Under the pieces are notes generated by a model, which saw only the letters and a list, made by a program, of their open reading frames with translations, did no database searches and was not told the DNA's origin. A DNA stretch of 64,000 nucleotides from Phaeophleospora eucalypticola (Eukaryota; Ascomycota; Dothideomycetes; Mycosphaerellales; Mycosphaerellaceae). The translations under genes were made by a program, and so were the position numbers. Where the stretch lies: contig JAKLNG010000013.1 of assembly GCA_022814565.1 (NCBI GenBank), forward strand, positions 868,001 to 932,000, given 5' to 3'. Positions 45,945 through 56,746 of the stretch are shown one piece after another; within the stretch, counting starts at the first letter, position 1; every line of letters begins with the position of its first letter.

Positions 45945-46699
45945 CTACATGTTCTCGGTGAACATGCTCCGCCTCTCAGTCGGACTGTCATCATTTCCAT
46001 GGCCCTTCTTATGATGCGCGCCATGATAGCCTGTGTCCGCTGGTCGAGGGCTAATACTCCTCAGACTCGCATTGCTCGTCTCCGCATGGTCACCAAACGG
46101 ATTCAGCCTCGTCGAGCCCCCGTGCATCTCCTCATCGTATCTGTCATCCAGCTCTCTCTGTTGACTTCTGCCTCGTCCACCGCCGATTCCTCCCATGCTG
46201 TCACTGTGTCCGTGTCCGTACCCGCCACCTCCGTACGGGCCATGCCCGGGATCCTGCAGACCCAGCTCTTGCTCTTCGTAGTAGCCGCTCGCTTCGTTAT
46301 CGACGCGCGCATCCCATGCCTCGTCCGGATCTAGCGGTCCAAATCCTCTTCTACCTCCACCTCCACCGCCGCGCGACGTGCTCTCGTATGCGCCGCCTGC
46401 TGTTCGGCGGTTGCGGAAGGCATCGATCTTGTCCGAGATCCAGCCTTGGATGCCACCCGGCGCGGGCGCAGGCGCGCGGTACACATTGTCGTCGCGACGG
46501 TTTTTCGAAAATGGGTTGAGGTTCGGAGGAGGCAGTCCTAGTTTTCGGGCGCGGTAATGCGCATATCTGTAAGAGCGTTAGGCGCCATTGACGGTTCGCT
46601 TGGTTTCATGACGGAGACTGACCCGATGTAGCCTCCCGCGCCGCCGACTACTGCGAGCACGAGGATTATGAGGAAGACGCCCCAGCCTGATATGGCCAT
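45945..46699 (-). CDS. Single-pass membrane protein, Gly-rich tail
   Basis: Two exons, 46699-46623 and 46566-45945 (232 residues). The first exon encodes an N-terminal membrane segment (GWGVFLIILVLAVVGGAGGY). After the intron comes YAHYRARKLGLPPPNLNPFS, a conserved cytosolic motif in filamentous ascomycete proteins without a known role, then GGIQGWISDKIDAFRNRRTA. The rest is a Gly/His/Arg-rich, disordered tail with low complexity. The ATG at 46699 is preferred; the Met nine codons upstream in the same frame is not needed for the membrane segment. It probably sits in the ER or plasma membrane with its tail in the cytosol. Function is unknown. Confidence 0.82.
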
Positions 46700-47113
46700 T
46701 GTTGCTGGATGGGTGCGTTCATGCACGGGTCTCTTGTTGAGTTGGAGCTGATGAGGCTGCTGACGGTTCGAGGCGCGGTTCGGGGTTCGGCGGCGGGAAT
46801 GTGGGGCTCGATCGGTAGCTGCGAGTGAATGGTTCTGCGAGGCCTTTTTGGAAGTGGAAACGTCGAGATGGTATCGCTGTCAAGTATGTTGCTGGGTGGA
46901 ATGTTGCAAGGCTGTGATAGTCGATTCGTATCCAACTGTGAGACCAGCTCCTCGTTCCTTCAGGGCGAGACCCTGCTTATTCTTGGCAACGTCCGGGGTG
47001 TTGATCAGCCTGAAGGCGAGCTGTTGACGTGACACAGCTGCCACTATCACCTTCCGCTTCACACATTGATATCTCCAACATGGACAGCCTGAGAACCAAC
47101 AACATACCTAACA
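46700..47113. other. Divergent promoter region, no gene seen
   Basis: 414 bp between two divergent genes (membrane protein minus, lipid-kinase-like plus). No conserved ORF or clear element is seen. Confidence 0.4.
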
Positions 47114-48580
47114 ATGGCCGCAAGTGGATTGGCAAGCCATGCTATCAGCGGCCGGGTTGATGGTAGATCCTGCACCTTCTTCCTAGAGGAGGGTTCAAAG
47201 CAACTGAGCTGGATTCAAGGCGAAGAACAAGGCCTTCGTAAGTGCCGTAACGCATAGGATCCGGCGTGCGCGACGGCTGACGGAGAAACACAAATAGCGC
47301 AGCAAAATGAACGCAAAAATGTCATCCCGAGCGAGAATGTCATGTGTGTCCTTCCGCCGGAGAGCCCTACTAGGAACACAGACGGATGTAGGCTGCTCTA
47401 TGTTAGCAACAACCCAGTACATTCAGATGAAGGCAGCAAAGCGTCGCCTGTGGCTCTGCAGTCAGCTACTCTAAAATGCTCAAAGTCTGTCCTAATTGGA
47501 TTCCCACAACCTGCTCATGAGATTCACAAACCCAACCATGTGGTAGTCTCTACTGGATCTGGCACCGGACTTGCACAAAACGTATGGAAGGACCTGGTCA
47601 AGCCGACATTGGATGCCTTGAGTATATCGGAATATCAACTTCACCTCACGCAATCAGAGTCAAGCGTAGCTGAGCTCGCACAAGACGTCCTCCTTCCTCG
47701 AGCCAATGAAGGCAAGAACCAGACTGTCATGCTGTTGAGCGGAGATGGCGGGATTCTAGACGTCGTCAACAGTCTGCTGTCAGGAGAGCGAAGTGAAGGC
47801 TACCGGAAGCCCAGCATTGCTGTCTTGCCGCTTGGGACCGGGAATGCGCTCGCTAACAGTTCTGGAATCGCCGCTGACAACACATATGGGCTCCGCTCTT
47901 GGCTTCAGGGATCATTAAAAGAGCTGCCACTGTTCGCAGCCGCCTTCTCGGATGGAGCAAGAATCCTGTTCGATGAAGCTCGACAAGAAAAGCCTTTGCA
48001 TCGACGGAATGGCGTTCCAATTGCTCATGGAGCTGTCGTATGCTCTTGGGGGCTACATGCTGCACTAGTGGCTGACAGTGACACTCAAGAGTACCGCAAG
48101 TTTGGAGCGGAGCGGTTCAAGATGGCTGCAAAGGAGGCTCTTTTCCCTAGCGATGGCTCGGTACCTCACGCATACAAAGGCAACGTATCGATCTTGCGAG
48201 CAGGTCAAAAAGAATGGGAGGTCATTAGGAAAGGCGAGCACGGCTACATTCTAGCAACACCGGTAAGCCAGCTGGAGAAAGGATTTACCATCAGCCCTTC
48301 GTCGAAGCAGCTTAACGAAAAGCTAAGACTGGTCCATTTTGGTCCTGTCAGCGGCGAGGCAGCTATGGAGATTATGAACAAGGCCTATCAAGGTGGACAA
48401 CATGTCCAAGACGCCAAAGTTGGCTATGATGAAATAGATGCCTTGCGGATCGAATTCCGGGAAGAGGATAGTCGATGGAGGCGAATATGTATCGACGGCA
48501 AGATTGTGAGAGGTGAACGCGGTGGGTGGGTGGAAGTGCGAGCTGGTCAGAAGGGTGTACTCGACCTGATTGTGCCCTGA
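47114..48580 (+). CDS. Diacylglycerol/sphingoid-base kinase-like protein
   Basis: Two exons, 47114-47237 and 47298-48580 (468 residues). The DAGK catalytic fold is visible: VVVSTGSGTGLAQNVWKDLV (in place of the usual 'NPxSG' loop), TVMLLSGDGGILDVVNSLL at about 186-204, and SIAVLPLGTGNALANSSG at about 214-231. The canonical GGDGT reads SGDGG here. C-terminal strands (RRICIDGKIVRGERGGWVEV) match the second domain of sphingosine and diacylglycerol kinases. The product could phosphorylate a sphingoid base or diacylglycerol; the altered loop leaves activity open. The first exon (MAASGLASHAISGRVDG) adds the usual N-terminal region and is supported by phase and splice signals. No membrane helix is seen. 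Confidence 0.85.
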
Positions 48581-49200
48581 ATGCCCCTCGAATTTCGTGG
48601 CATAAGAGACGGCGGCCGGGAACTGAATGATGCCGAAGTCAGCGTCGGGAGGCTCGGATGTCACTGCGAAGGACTTCGATATAGCAATACTCACGATAGA
48701 TGGCAAGAGGGCACCGTGTTCTTACAGCCATGGTCATTTATGACTTTGAATCAGCATAACGCAGGAAACGAAGCATGTCCCGGAACTGTACATTATCCGA
48801 CACGTGAAATCGTGCAGGGGGGCCACATGCAAAACGATAGCCTGACGTCAAAGTTGCTAGGATCGCGCTAAAGTGTCGCTTGATCAAATGACCGCGCGTG
48901 CCCTCCTTCAACATCTCATTCCGCCTCACCTTTCCCTAACATACTTCATACTGTTCATCCAGACCTTCCTCCCGTACGAACACCATGGCGACTCTTGCGA
49001 TAATACCGAATCCTAGCATGCAATAACATCGTCCTTGCGACACCGTCTCGACGCCGTGAATGCTGCTCCAGCCGCGACTGTTCCAAGCACTGCAGCTCCC
49101 AGATAAACACCAAGACGAGCGGCAGTGTACCGACTACTCCTTTTTCGAGCAACCAAATCGCGAGCAAGAGCACCAGCGACTTGTTCGTCGCGCGAGGAAG
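48581..49200. other. Intergenic, no separate gene
   Basis: 620 bp. It holds the 3' flank of the lipid-kinase-like gene and the promoter of the lipase gene. The lipase frame stays open upstream from 49201 to 49060, but those 47 codons look like leader, not protein. Confidence 0.4.
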
Positions 49201-52200
49201 ATGTTGCTCGTTCATCAAGCTGGTAACGTCAAGATTGGCGAGGTGGTTCGGTACACCCTCACCTACACACCAAGCAACGACCGCATCCTCCCGACGCCTT
49301 CCCATCTGCACCTCAAAGTCAAGAACACGTCTGCGATTCCATTGCGTGCGGCTTGGGTGCATGGTCCGTATGCGTTGCATGTTTCCGCTTACCCGGCTAC
49401 GTTCAACCCGCATCATAAAGTCGAAAACCCGAAGCGCGATGGCGTGCCGGAGTATGAGCCGATGGTGAAGGCCGGAGGGAGTTGGTCTACGAAGCTCCTT
49501 GTTCCTGAAGCGATCAGACAGACGGGCGCGGATTTGGGAAGGAGACAGTCATCGCAGCAGTTTGCCGGCGAGGAGCAAGAGAAGGGCAGCGTCACGTGGA
49601 TTGTGGAAATTGCGTCTCAGATATTGTTCTCAAACTCTGCGTCTGTCGGGTTCGAAGTTCTGGTGGGACGGGATCAGAGAAGCTTGGAGTTGGGATTCGC
49701 GGCAGTTGCTGGGCATGGACATGGCGGGCCGGGGCAGATTAAGGATTTGCAGACTGAGCGGGAGAGAAAAGAGGCGAGAAAGAGAAATCATGTACAAAAC
49801 GACGGAGTGTACTCCAAAGCTGTGAGGCTGGTTGTAGAAGACACGGAAACCCTGTGGGACAAGCCTCCTTTACCGTCTTGGGAAGACAAGGGGAACGAGA
49901 AGACCTCAAAAACTGCGGGTACGAGTGAGAAAGAGAGAGACACATCGGAAAAGAAACAGCGAAAGCGGAAGAATGTTCATCTTGTCGTCGTCACCCACGG
50001 CTTGCACAGCAACATTGGCGCGGATATGTTGTTCTTGAAGGAGAGCATAGATGCGACTGTCAAGCAAGCTCGCGAAGAAGCAAAGAAGAGGAAAGCCAGC
50101 TACCGAAGCGAAAAAGCCAAGGGCAAGGCCAAGGAAAGCCAGCGATCTGCAGACAGCGAACACGAGACATCAACTGCACCCCTCTCTGGTGGTCAGGAGG
50201 AACTGGATAATGCACCCGATGACTCCGAGGACGACGAGGAGGAGACTATCGTTCGTGGCTTCACTGGAAACGCTGTGCGGACCGAGAATGGCATCCAGTA
50301 TCTGGGCAAAAGGCTTGCTAAGTACATCCTGCGCTTTACATATCCGGATCAGCCTTTCCTCCCTATCAAGAAGAACTTCACTCGAAAGCTCACGGATACT
50401 TTCACAAGCGAAGCAGACAAGGCGAAAAGAGAGGGCAAAGCGGCTCACCAAGGAAGTAGTATCCACAGTGAGACGCCTCAACATCCCGAAGACCTGCCTT
50501 ACAAGTTCACGAGCATTTCATTTGTCGGCCACAGCCTTGGTGGCCTGATCCAGACGTATGCCGTTGCGTACATCCACAAACACAGCCCGGGCTTCTTCCA
50601 ACAAATAAAGCCTGTCAATTTCATCTGCATGGCGTCGCCAATGCTCGGGTTGAGTAACGAAAACCCGATGTACGTCAAATTTGCCTTGGACTTTGGGCTC
50701 GTCGGTCGTACCGGACAGGATCTGGGACTGACCTGGCGGCCCCCAACTCTGGCTACGAAAGGATGGAATGCTATGTTTGGGACCAGCTCTCAAAAAGATC
50801 AAGATCCTGACAAGAGGCAAGAGGATCCTGCTGCGAAACCTCTGTTGAGAATTTTGCCTACTGGGCCTGCGCACCAAGTCTTGCGAATGTTCGTCAACAG
50901 GACAGTCTACTCGAATGTGGTCAACGACGGCATCGTGCCTCTACGAACAAGCTGTCTTCTCTTCTTGGACTGGAGAGGGCTTGGCAAAGTCGACAAGGCG
51001 CGAAGAGAAAACGGTCTGATAGGCACTGTCGCTGAATGGGGATGGGCGGAGCTGACGGGTGCCAACTCCTCAGCTATCACGCCCAACGTTCGAGCTGAAC
51101 AAGCTGCTGAATCTGAGGACGATGACAATGCTCAAACTCGCCGTGGACAAGGTGACGATGTTCCGCTGCCTGCCGAAGACGAAACAGCGGAAGACAACAG
51201 GCGATCGACAAACCGCGTCAGTTACGATGACGATGGTCCATCCCGTGAAACCAGCGCGAGTCCAGCTTCATCCATCAGCAAACAGCCAAAACAAGAACAG
51301 AACAAGAGCATGTGGGACACTGTTGCCAGCTTCTTTCGAGGTAGTGGCCCAGATCGCAACACGCCTAAGCAGATTTCGAAGAAGACAAGTAAAGCGCTAC
51401 GCAGAGGACAGACGATCTACCACTCCAACGAGGAAAGTAGCGACAACATTTCCGAGAGTCAAGAAGGCGGTACATACTCCAACCCGACGATGCGTCCTCA
51501 TCTTGCTCATGGACACTCAAACTCTCAAAGCAACGACAAACGGCCTCTGGCTTCTCGTGGAGATAGTCTGACAAGCAACGAGAGGGGTGAGCTGCAAGCG
51601 CCTCCCAAGACCTCCATCTTCGAATCTGCCGGTGACATCCTTCATCCTCCATTACCTAGCAAGCAGTGGATCATAGACCCTAGTACTCGCGCGCGAACCA
51701 TTTTCCACGATCGTGTCTATCATCCTGAGGATATACCACCGCCTCCTGTGAAACGCGGTAACACACGCCTGAACCTGTCATTCACTAATACGGATCCGGG
51801 CTCGAAAGGCAGCATCAAATCGAATTCTTCGGAGCAGACCCTCAAGACGGTGGACAGTACAGCATCTGGTGAAAGTGGAGGCATGAAGGTTGAAGAGAAG
51901 ATTGCTCGCGCGTACCACCGGGACCTGAGTTGGCGAAAAGTGCTTGTTCGACTCGAGCCAGATGCTCACAACAACATGATTGTTCGACGGATGTTCGCGA
52001 ATGCATACGGATGGCCAGTGGTCAAGCATCTCTGTGATACTCACTTCGCCGATACATACTCAGCCAAGACGAGAGATGAAGAGGAGCCGGCCCGCGAGCG
52101 CGCCAAGCCAATGAATGAGGAGATTGACGCGAAGACGGGCGAAGAAGTCGACAATCAACGCGATAAGCAAATGCCGCCCAGGACGCAGAGCGAGACGAGA

Positions 52201-52815
52201 GAAGCCCGGGACGAATTGAAGGACCTTGACTCTTCGCGTGATGGAGCGCAGTCCAGCTACAGCTCCAAGACGTCCAGCAACAGGGGCCTTTACCGACAGG
52301 ACTCTACCGTCTGGGACGACTCGTATTTCGAAGGGTCTGATGGGGAAGACAGCGATGCTGTCGACGAAAGGAATCTCGTGGCGAAGATCCTCAATCCCAA
52401 TGCGCCGGTCAAGAAGCCAGAACCTTCCTACCATCGTCACGAAGCCTCTTCGTCGAAGGATGCCCCTTCAACGCCTGTCTCGCCAAGCTTCACGGACGGT
52501 CATCGCGGCTTGCAGCCCACATCGCCTCGATCACCTCGCAGTCCTAGAAGTGCGAAAGAAGTCAAGTCTTCAACCCCAACAAAAAAGTCAACTAAGTCAA
52601 CGTTCGATTCTGAAGACGTCGAAGCTCCTGTGGTCTCGAACAAGCTTGTCGAAGAGCCGGAACCCCTCAAAAGCCCCACTGCGAGCGCCGACGTTGGATT
52701 GAGGAAGAGTGTAGAAGAACAAGTGATCCCTTCGATTGCGAAGTCAAAGGAGGGCAGTAGTAGGCCGCAGAGCAAGAAAGATGGAAAAGACGGGTTGAGT
52801 TCGTCGCCTGATTGA
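49201..52815 (+). CDS. ROG1-like DUF676 lipase, long form
   Basis: Single exon, 1204 residues from the ATG at 49201; an in-frame TTG/ATG further up would add 47 residues but MLLVHQAGNVKIGEVVRYTL is the usual start of this family. The N-terminal beta domain (30-150) precedes the hydrolase. VVVTHGLHSN (262-271) gives the oxyanion strand and FVGHSLGGL (441-449) the nucleophile Ser445. FVNRTVYSNVVNDGIVPLRT provides a likely catalytic Asp region. The C-terminal block LVRLEPDAHNNMIVRRMFAN with NAYGWPVVKHLC brings a conserved His. Yeast Rog1 is a monoacylglycerol lipase of this family. Long disordered Ser/Glu/Lys-rich inserts flank the core and the last 250 residues are disordered. The exact lipid is unknown. 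Confidence 0.87.
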   Translation: MLLVHQAGNVKIGEVVRYTLTYTPSNDRILPTPSHLHLKVKNTSAIPLRAAWVHGPYALHVSAYPATFNPHHKVENPKRDGVPEYEPMVKAGGSWSTKLLVPEAIRQTGADLGRRQSSQQFAGEEQEKGSVTWIVEIASQILFSNSASVGFEVLVGRDQRSLELGFAAVAGHGHGGPGQIKDLQTERERKEARKRNHVQNDGVYSKAVRLVVEDTETLWDKPPLPSWEDKGNEKTSKTAGTSEKERDTSEKKQRKRKNVHLVVVTHGLHSNIGADMLFLKESIDATVKQAREEAKKRKASYRSEKAKGKAKESQRSADSEHETSTAPLSGGQEELDNAPDDSEDDEEETIVRGFTGNAVRTENGIQYLGKRLAKYILRFTYPDQPFLPIKKNFTRKLTDTFTSEADKAKREGKAAHQGSSIHSETPQHPEDLPYKFTSISFVGHSLGGLIQTYAVAYIHKHSPGFFQQIKPVNFICMASPMLGLSNENPMYVKFALDFGLVGRTGQDLGLTWRPPTLATKGWNAMFGTSSQKDQDPDKRQEDPAAKPLLRILPTGPAHQVLRMFVNRTVYSNVVNDGIVPLRTSCLLFLDWRGLGKVDKARRENGLIGTVAEWGWAELTGANSSAITPNVRAEQAAESEDDDNAQTRRGQGDDVPLPAEDETAEDNRRSTNRVSYDDDGPSRETSASPASSISKQPKQEQNKSMWDTVASFFRGSGPDRNTPKQISKKTSKALRRGQTIYHSNEESSDNISESQEGGTYSNPTMRPHLAHGHSNSQSNDKRPLASRGDSLTSNERGELQAPPKTSIFESAGDILHPPLPSKQWIIDPSTRARTIFHDRVYHPEDIPPPPVKRGNTRLNLSFTNTDPGSKGSIKSNSSEQTLKTVDSTASGESGGMKVEEKIARAYHRDLSWRKVLVRLEPDAHNNMIVRRMFANAYGWPVVKHLCDTHFADTYSAKTRDEEEPARERAKPMNEEIDAKTGEEVDNQRDKQMPPRTQSETREARDELKDLDSSRDGAQSSYSSKTSSNRGLYRQDSTVWDDSYFEGSDGEDSDAVDERNLVAKILNPNAPVKKPEPSYHRHEASSSKDAPSTPVSPSFTDGHRGLQPTSPRSPRSPRSAKEVKSSTPTKKSTKSTFDSEDVEAPVVSNKLVEEPEPLKSPTASADVGLRKSVEEQVIPSIAKSKEGSSRPQSKKDGKDGLSSSPD

Positions 52816-53432
52816 AGGGCTGATCTCGGACTTTGCATCGCATTAGGTTGAAATTGTTTGTGTCTAGAGTGCTTGAGATACCCTGACAGTATAACGAATT
52901 GGCTTTTCTTTCTTGTGGCTCTGCTTTCGCGGGTTGAAGTCTTTCAAAAGCTTTCCTAAGGCTTGCTTTGCCGTATCGGCCTTATCAGGGCACGGAAAAG
53001 GCAGATTCAGCATGGGAACCGAAAGCATTGTCTGGACGGATATCGCTGATAGACGCGTGGTCCCGGATGAGCTCGACCGAGTATCTCGCACGATGGCGCA
53101 GCTCTGGACTTTGATCTACTTTAGAGCCAGCATGCATCTACAGATACCAGAGTTGCTTAAGCTGGCCGCCCACCCCGCCGATAGGCCAACATGCAGATGC
53201 TGTATATCGCTTCTATCACGACACAAGCTTTCATCGAGGCGCATGCTTCTTTCGTCATGCATGCTTCTAGCATTATCTTGCGTGCTCGAATGGGACTGCG
53301 TGGGCGTTGAGCAGGGACATGCTGGCTCCAATGGAGTCTTTCGTTGGATAAGACTTCCTTATAGTTCGACTGCTCCCGCTTTCCATCGATTGAAACTTTC
53401 TCAGAGTCTTTGTCCTGAGCAGCAGTCACGAG
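52816..53432. other. Intergenic, no gene seen
   Basis: 617 bp between two plus-strand genes. A minus-strand ORF at 52864-53091 shows no domain. This is the promoter region of the permease. Confidence 0.4.
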
Positions 53433-55190
53433 ATGTCAGCAATCAAGCACGGTGTCGAGTCTGTTCGTGAAAGCGATGGAAGGAAAGCAAGTGGCAATGA
53501 GGAAAAGATCGTTACGTCGACAGTCGAGCCGGTCAAGGACTCTTCGAATGTCGAGACGCACCAGGTCCGGCTGAAAGATGTCGATGAAGCTGCTCAGCTC
53601 GTTGCTGGGTTCCATGGAGAGATCACCGAAGAGCAGAGTCGACGGATCAGGCACAAGATTGACCTGTCAGTAGGAGATGTCGAGTGACTTCAGTACGCTT
53701 TGCTAACATGCTTCTCTGATCTAGACACATGCTGCCGCTGATGATGATCCTATACTTTATCCAATTTACGGACAAGACGACGCTCGGATCGTCCTCTATT
53801 TTGGGCATCAAGACGGACAACCACCTCTCACAATCGCAGTACAACTGGCTTGGAACGATCTTCTACCTGGCCTATCTCGTCTTCGAGTGGCCACAATCGT
53901 TGGGTCTGCAGAAGTTTCCTCCTGGAAAATGGATGGCCGGTAACATTCTGGTTTGGGGCGTGGTCCTCTGCGCTCACGCTGCCTGCCACAACTTCGCGGG
54001 CCTCTTCGTCTGCCGCTTCCTGCTCGGTGTCTGCGAGGGCTCTATTACAGCTGGCTTTCTTATTGTGACAAGCATGTTCTATACGCACTCTGAAGGCACT
54101 CGACGAGTGGGATACTGGTTCTTGATGAATGGGACCGCGCAGATCTTCTCTGGCTTTGTGTCGTTTGGTGTATGGCATGTTGATCCGAATGTCATTGCTC
54201 CGTGGAGGCTTTTCATGATCATCACTGGGATCTTGACTCTGGTTGTTGGCGTTTGTTTCTGGTTCTTCATTCCCGACAATCCGATGAAGGCAAGGTTTCT
54301 GTCGAAAGAGGAGAAGATCATTGCTGTTGAGCGGTTGAGAGATCAGAGTACGGGTATTGAGAATAAGACTTGGAAGAAAGAGCAGTTCTGGGAGGCTATT
54401 ACTGATTGGAAGCCTTGGGCGGTGAGTATCTTCCGACATTAACTAACGGAGATGCTGACTTGATGTTCAGTTTGCGCTATATGCTGCGCTAGGCAACATA
54501 TCCAATTCACTGACGAACATGACACAGTTGATCATACGTACGTTCAAGTGCCTTGTCATTACTTCCCAGAACGTCGCTCACAATTTCTCAGAATCCTTCG
54601 GCTTCAGTACACAGCAAACGACCCTTCTTGCAGTGGTCCCCGGCGTCATTGAGATCCTAACGATCTACACCTCCGTTCTGGTCATCAAGAAGTTTCCCAA
54701 CGCCCGAGCCTACGTTGGCGCATCCTACTCCCTGCCAAACATCCTCTCCGGCGTCCTCCTCATCGCCCTCCCCTGGTCTTGTCAAGGCGGTCTCCTCTTC
54801 GCCATGTACCTCGGCGGCTGGGGAACTCCAGGCTTCGTCCTTGCTCTCTCCTGGTGTGCAGCTACAAACACCGGCCACACCAAGAAAACAACCACGAACG
54901 CCATGCTTCTCATCGGATATTGTCTCGGCAACTTGCTCTCTCCGCAGATGTGGCAAGGCAAATATGCTCCGCGATACTACATTCCTTGGGATATCATTCT
55001 TGGGACGTATGTGGTCAATCCGACGATCTTGCTTGGTATTAGGTACTTTTTGAATAAGGAGAATAAGAGAAGGGATGCGCTGGGGCAGGAGAAGGTGGAG
55101 CGGTTTTATGATGAGAATGGAGATGAGATTGATTCGACGTTTTTGGATGTTACGGATCGGAAGAATATGGCTTTCAGGTATCCGCTGTAG
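53433..55190 (+). CDS. Allantoate/anion permease, Dal5-like MFS
   Basis: Four exons: 53433-53665, 53725-54423, 54473-54537, 54592-55190 (531 residues). It belongs to the anion:cation symporter family, whose fungal members (Dal5, Tna1, Liz1, Seo1) import allantoate, nicotinate, pantothenate or dipeptides. A 75-residue acidic tail precedes the first helix (LPLMMILYFIQFTDKTTLGS, with the family 'DKxxLG' pattern). CRFLLGVCEGSITAGFLIVT is the helix-4/5 signature. The third intron joins QLIIQ to SFGFSTQQTTLL; an unspliced reading would insert 18 residues of poor quality. About 12 helices follow. The C-terminal tail DRKNMAFRYPL is typical of this family. The substrate cannot be told. Confidence 0.9.
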
Positions 55191-55573
55191 AGGCGCTGTT
55201 GGGAAGATTGGCCCGCATGATCATGAATTTGTGTTTGCTCACCAATCACAGTTGGTCAATTGCGCGAGGGCAGCGACAGGGCAGCGGCGAGAGCAGAAGT
55301 CTCAGAAGTCGATACTTGATGTCAATTTTGGAGATGCCATCGACGATGGTTGGGTCAGTTTCTATCATTTCAAGACAACGTTCGCAGCCAAGAAGGCGCA
55401 TGTGAAAGGGGAAGCCGGGGCTTGTCCGCATAACGGTCCGTGCGCTGACACTCGGCTTTGCACTAGACACGGATCTGTTTCGGTGTTGGCTTGACGCGTT
55501 TGCACAGTTCAGCTCCAGTTTAGTCTTCTTGAACACAAACACTCGAATAACAGCATCACCCAAGTGTGCAAGC
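55191..55573. other. Intergenic, no gene seen
   Basis: 383 bp between the permease and the BTB gene. ORFs here have no domain. It should hold the BTB promoter. Confidence 0.4.
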
Positions 55574-56385
55574 ATGACGGACGAACGCCCACCAAAACGC
55601 CTGCGGTAAGCGCTCAGCCTAATCTATGTTAATCGGCATGCTGACACGCAAAAGCTTCAGTGGGAAGCTTGTCACCGTTCGAGTAGGCAAGAATCCCAAC
55701 CGAGAGGATTTCGGCGTCCATGAGGCTGTTCTGAAAGAAGAATCTCCATTCTTTCGCGCTGCGCTAGAGAAGCGCTTGGTAGAAGGACAAAGTCGAGTAA
55801 TTGAGCTTCCGGAGGACACCCCTGACGTGTTTCCATGTGAGTACTGCTGAGCGAACGAAAAGTCCTAGGCTGAGTTGGTATCGCTGATGAAGATAAGTCT
55901 ACCTGCAGGCCGTTTATGGGAAACCGCCCACCCGAAGATTCTTCACCAACGATTTGATCATGCTAGCGAAACTGTATGTTCTGAGTGAGAGGCTCCAGAA
56001 CGACTGGGTCTGTGACCAGGTGATCAAAACAATCACGAAAGTTGCAATGAATCACCAAGGCAAGACGAATTGGGTCCCTGAAGCCAGTTCCATCCGCGTA
56101 ATATTTGAAGGGACAGAGACCGACTCTCCTGGTCGACGCTGCTTTGTCGACTTGGTTGCCATGCTCGTACACCCAGAAATCCCAGAGTCTCGAGAGTGGC
56201 TCGCTTCGCTGCCCGAAAAGTTCAAAGAAGATCTGGTCTGGGCACTACTTCGACAGAACGGGAGCTTCCGGCGCGAGGAAGTGCGTGTGAAGAGTACATG
56301 GCTCAAGGGAAAGGGCCCTCGAGATGATTCGGGGCGATGTGCGTGTGAAGAGTGCATGACTCAAGGGAAAGGGCCCTCGAGATGA
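55574..56385 (+). CDS. BTB/POZ domain protein
   Basis: Three exons, 55574-55605, 55655-55836, 55898-56385 (233 residues); 55661 is an alternative start of exon 2. The BTB fold is read from RFSGKLVTVRVGKNPNREDF, VHEAVLKEESPFFRAALEKR and IELPEDTPDVFPFYLQAVYG. A helical part (LIMLAKLYVLSERLQNDWVC) follows. Such small fungal BTB proteins may act as dimerising adaptors, e.g. with Cullin-3, but no partner is known. The last 35 codons lie in a 58-bp tandem duplication that shifts the reading frame, so the C-terminus (CACEECMTQGKGPSR) differs from what a single copy would encode. The first intron is after only ten codons. Confidence 0.82.
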
Positions 56386-56396
56386 TTTGGGGCGAT
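56281..56396. repeat. 58-bp tandem duplication in the BTB gene 3' end
   Basis: Copies at 56281-56338 and 56339-56396 both start gtgcgtgtgaagagt and end ggggcgat, with only about four mismatches. The unit is not a multiple of three, so the second copy is read in another frame and brings the stop codon at 56383. Confidence 0.92.
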
Positions 56397-56746
56397 CAAA
56401 GATGGAACTGAAGGAGAGCGCCCGAAATATCACTGGAGAGCCGGTCTTGACGCAGTCTTAGGGTAGCTTCAACGGCCATGTGGCCACCACTTGCGAGAGA
56501 TCTATGCTTCAACGGAAGCGTTAGTTTGGCAAAAGTTGAATTGCTGGATTCACGGTCTCCTTGGCCAGAGGTATGGAAGAGACAAGCGCGGGAGCCGACC
56601 GTCCCAGCCTCTGGAACTATTGCAAATACAAATATGAGTTGTGTGACAAAACGTCCATTAGATGCTATGTACAATAATGAATAGAGTTCGACACAATGTG
56701 AAAAATGCCTCCAAGTACTCTATACAATCCTTGCGGAAAAATCTTC
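56397..56746. other. Convergent 3' intergenic
   Basis: 350 bp between the BTB gene and the secreted protein gene. No gene or repeat beyond the duplication is seen. Confidence 0.4.

Noticed and set aside
49060..49200. 47-codon N-terminal extension of the ROG1-like lipase
   Set aside because: It is Gln/Arg-rich with no conservation pattern, while MLLVHQAGNVKIGEVVRYTL begins the conserved domain.
52864..53091. 75-residue minus-strand ORF as a small gene
   Set aside because: No signal peptide, domain or convincing context; it is probably random.
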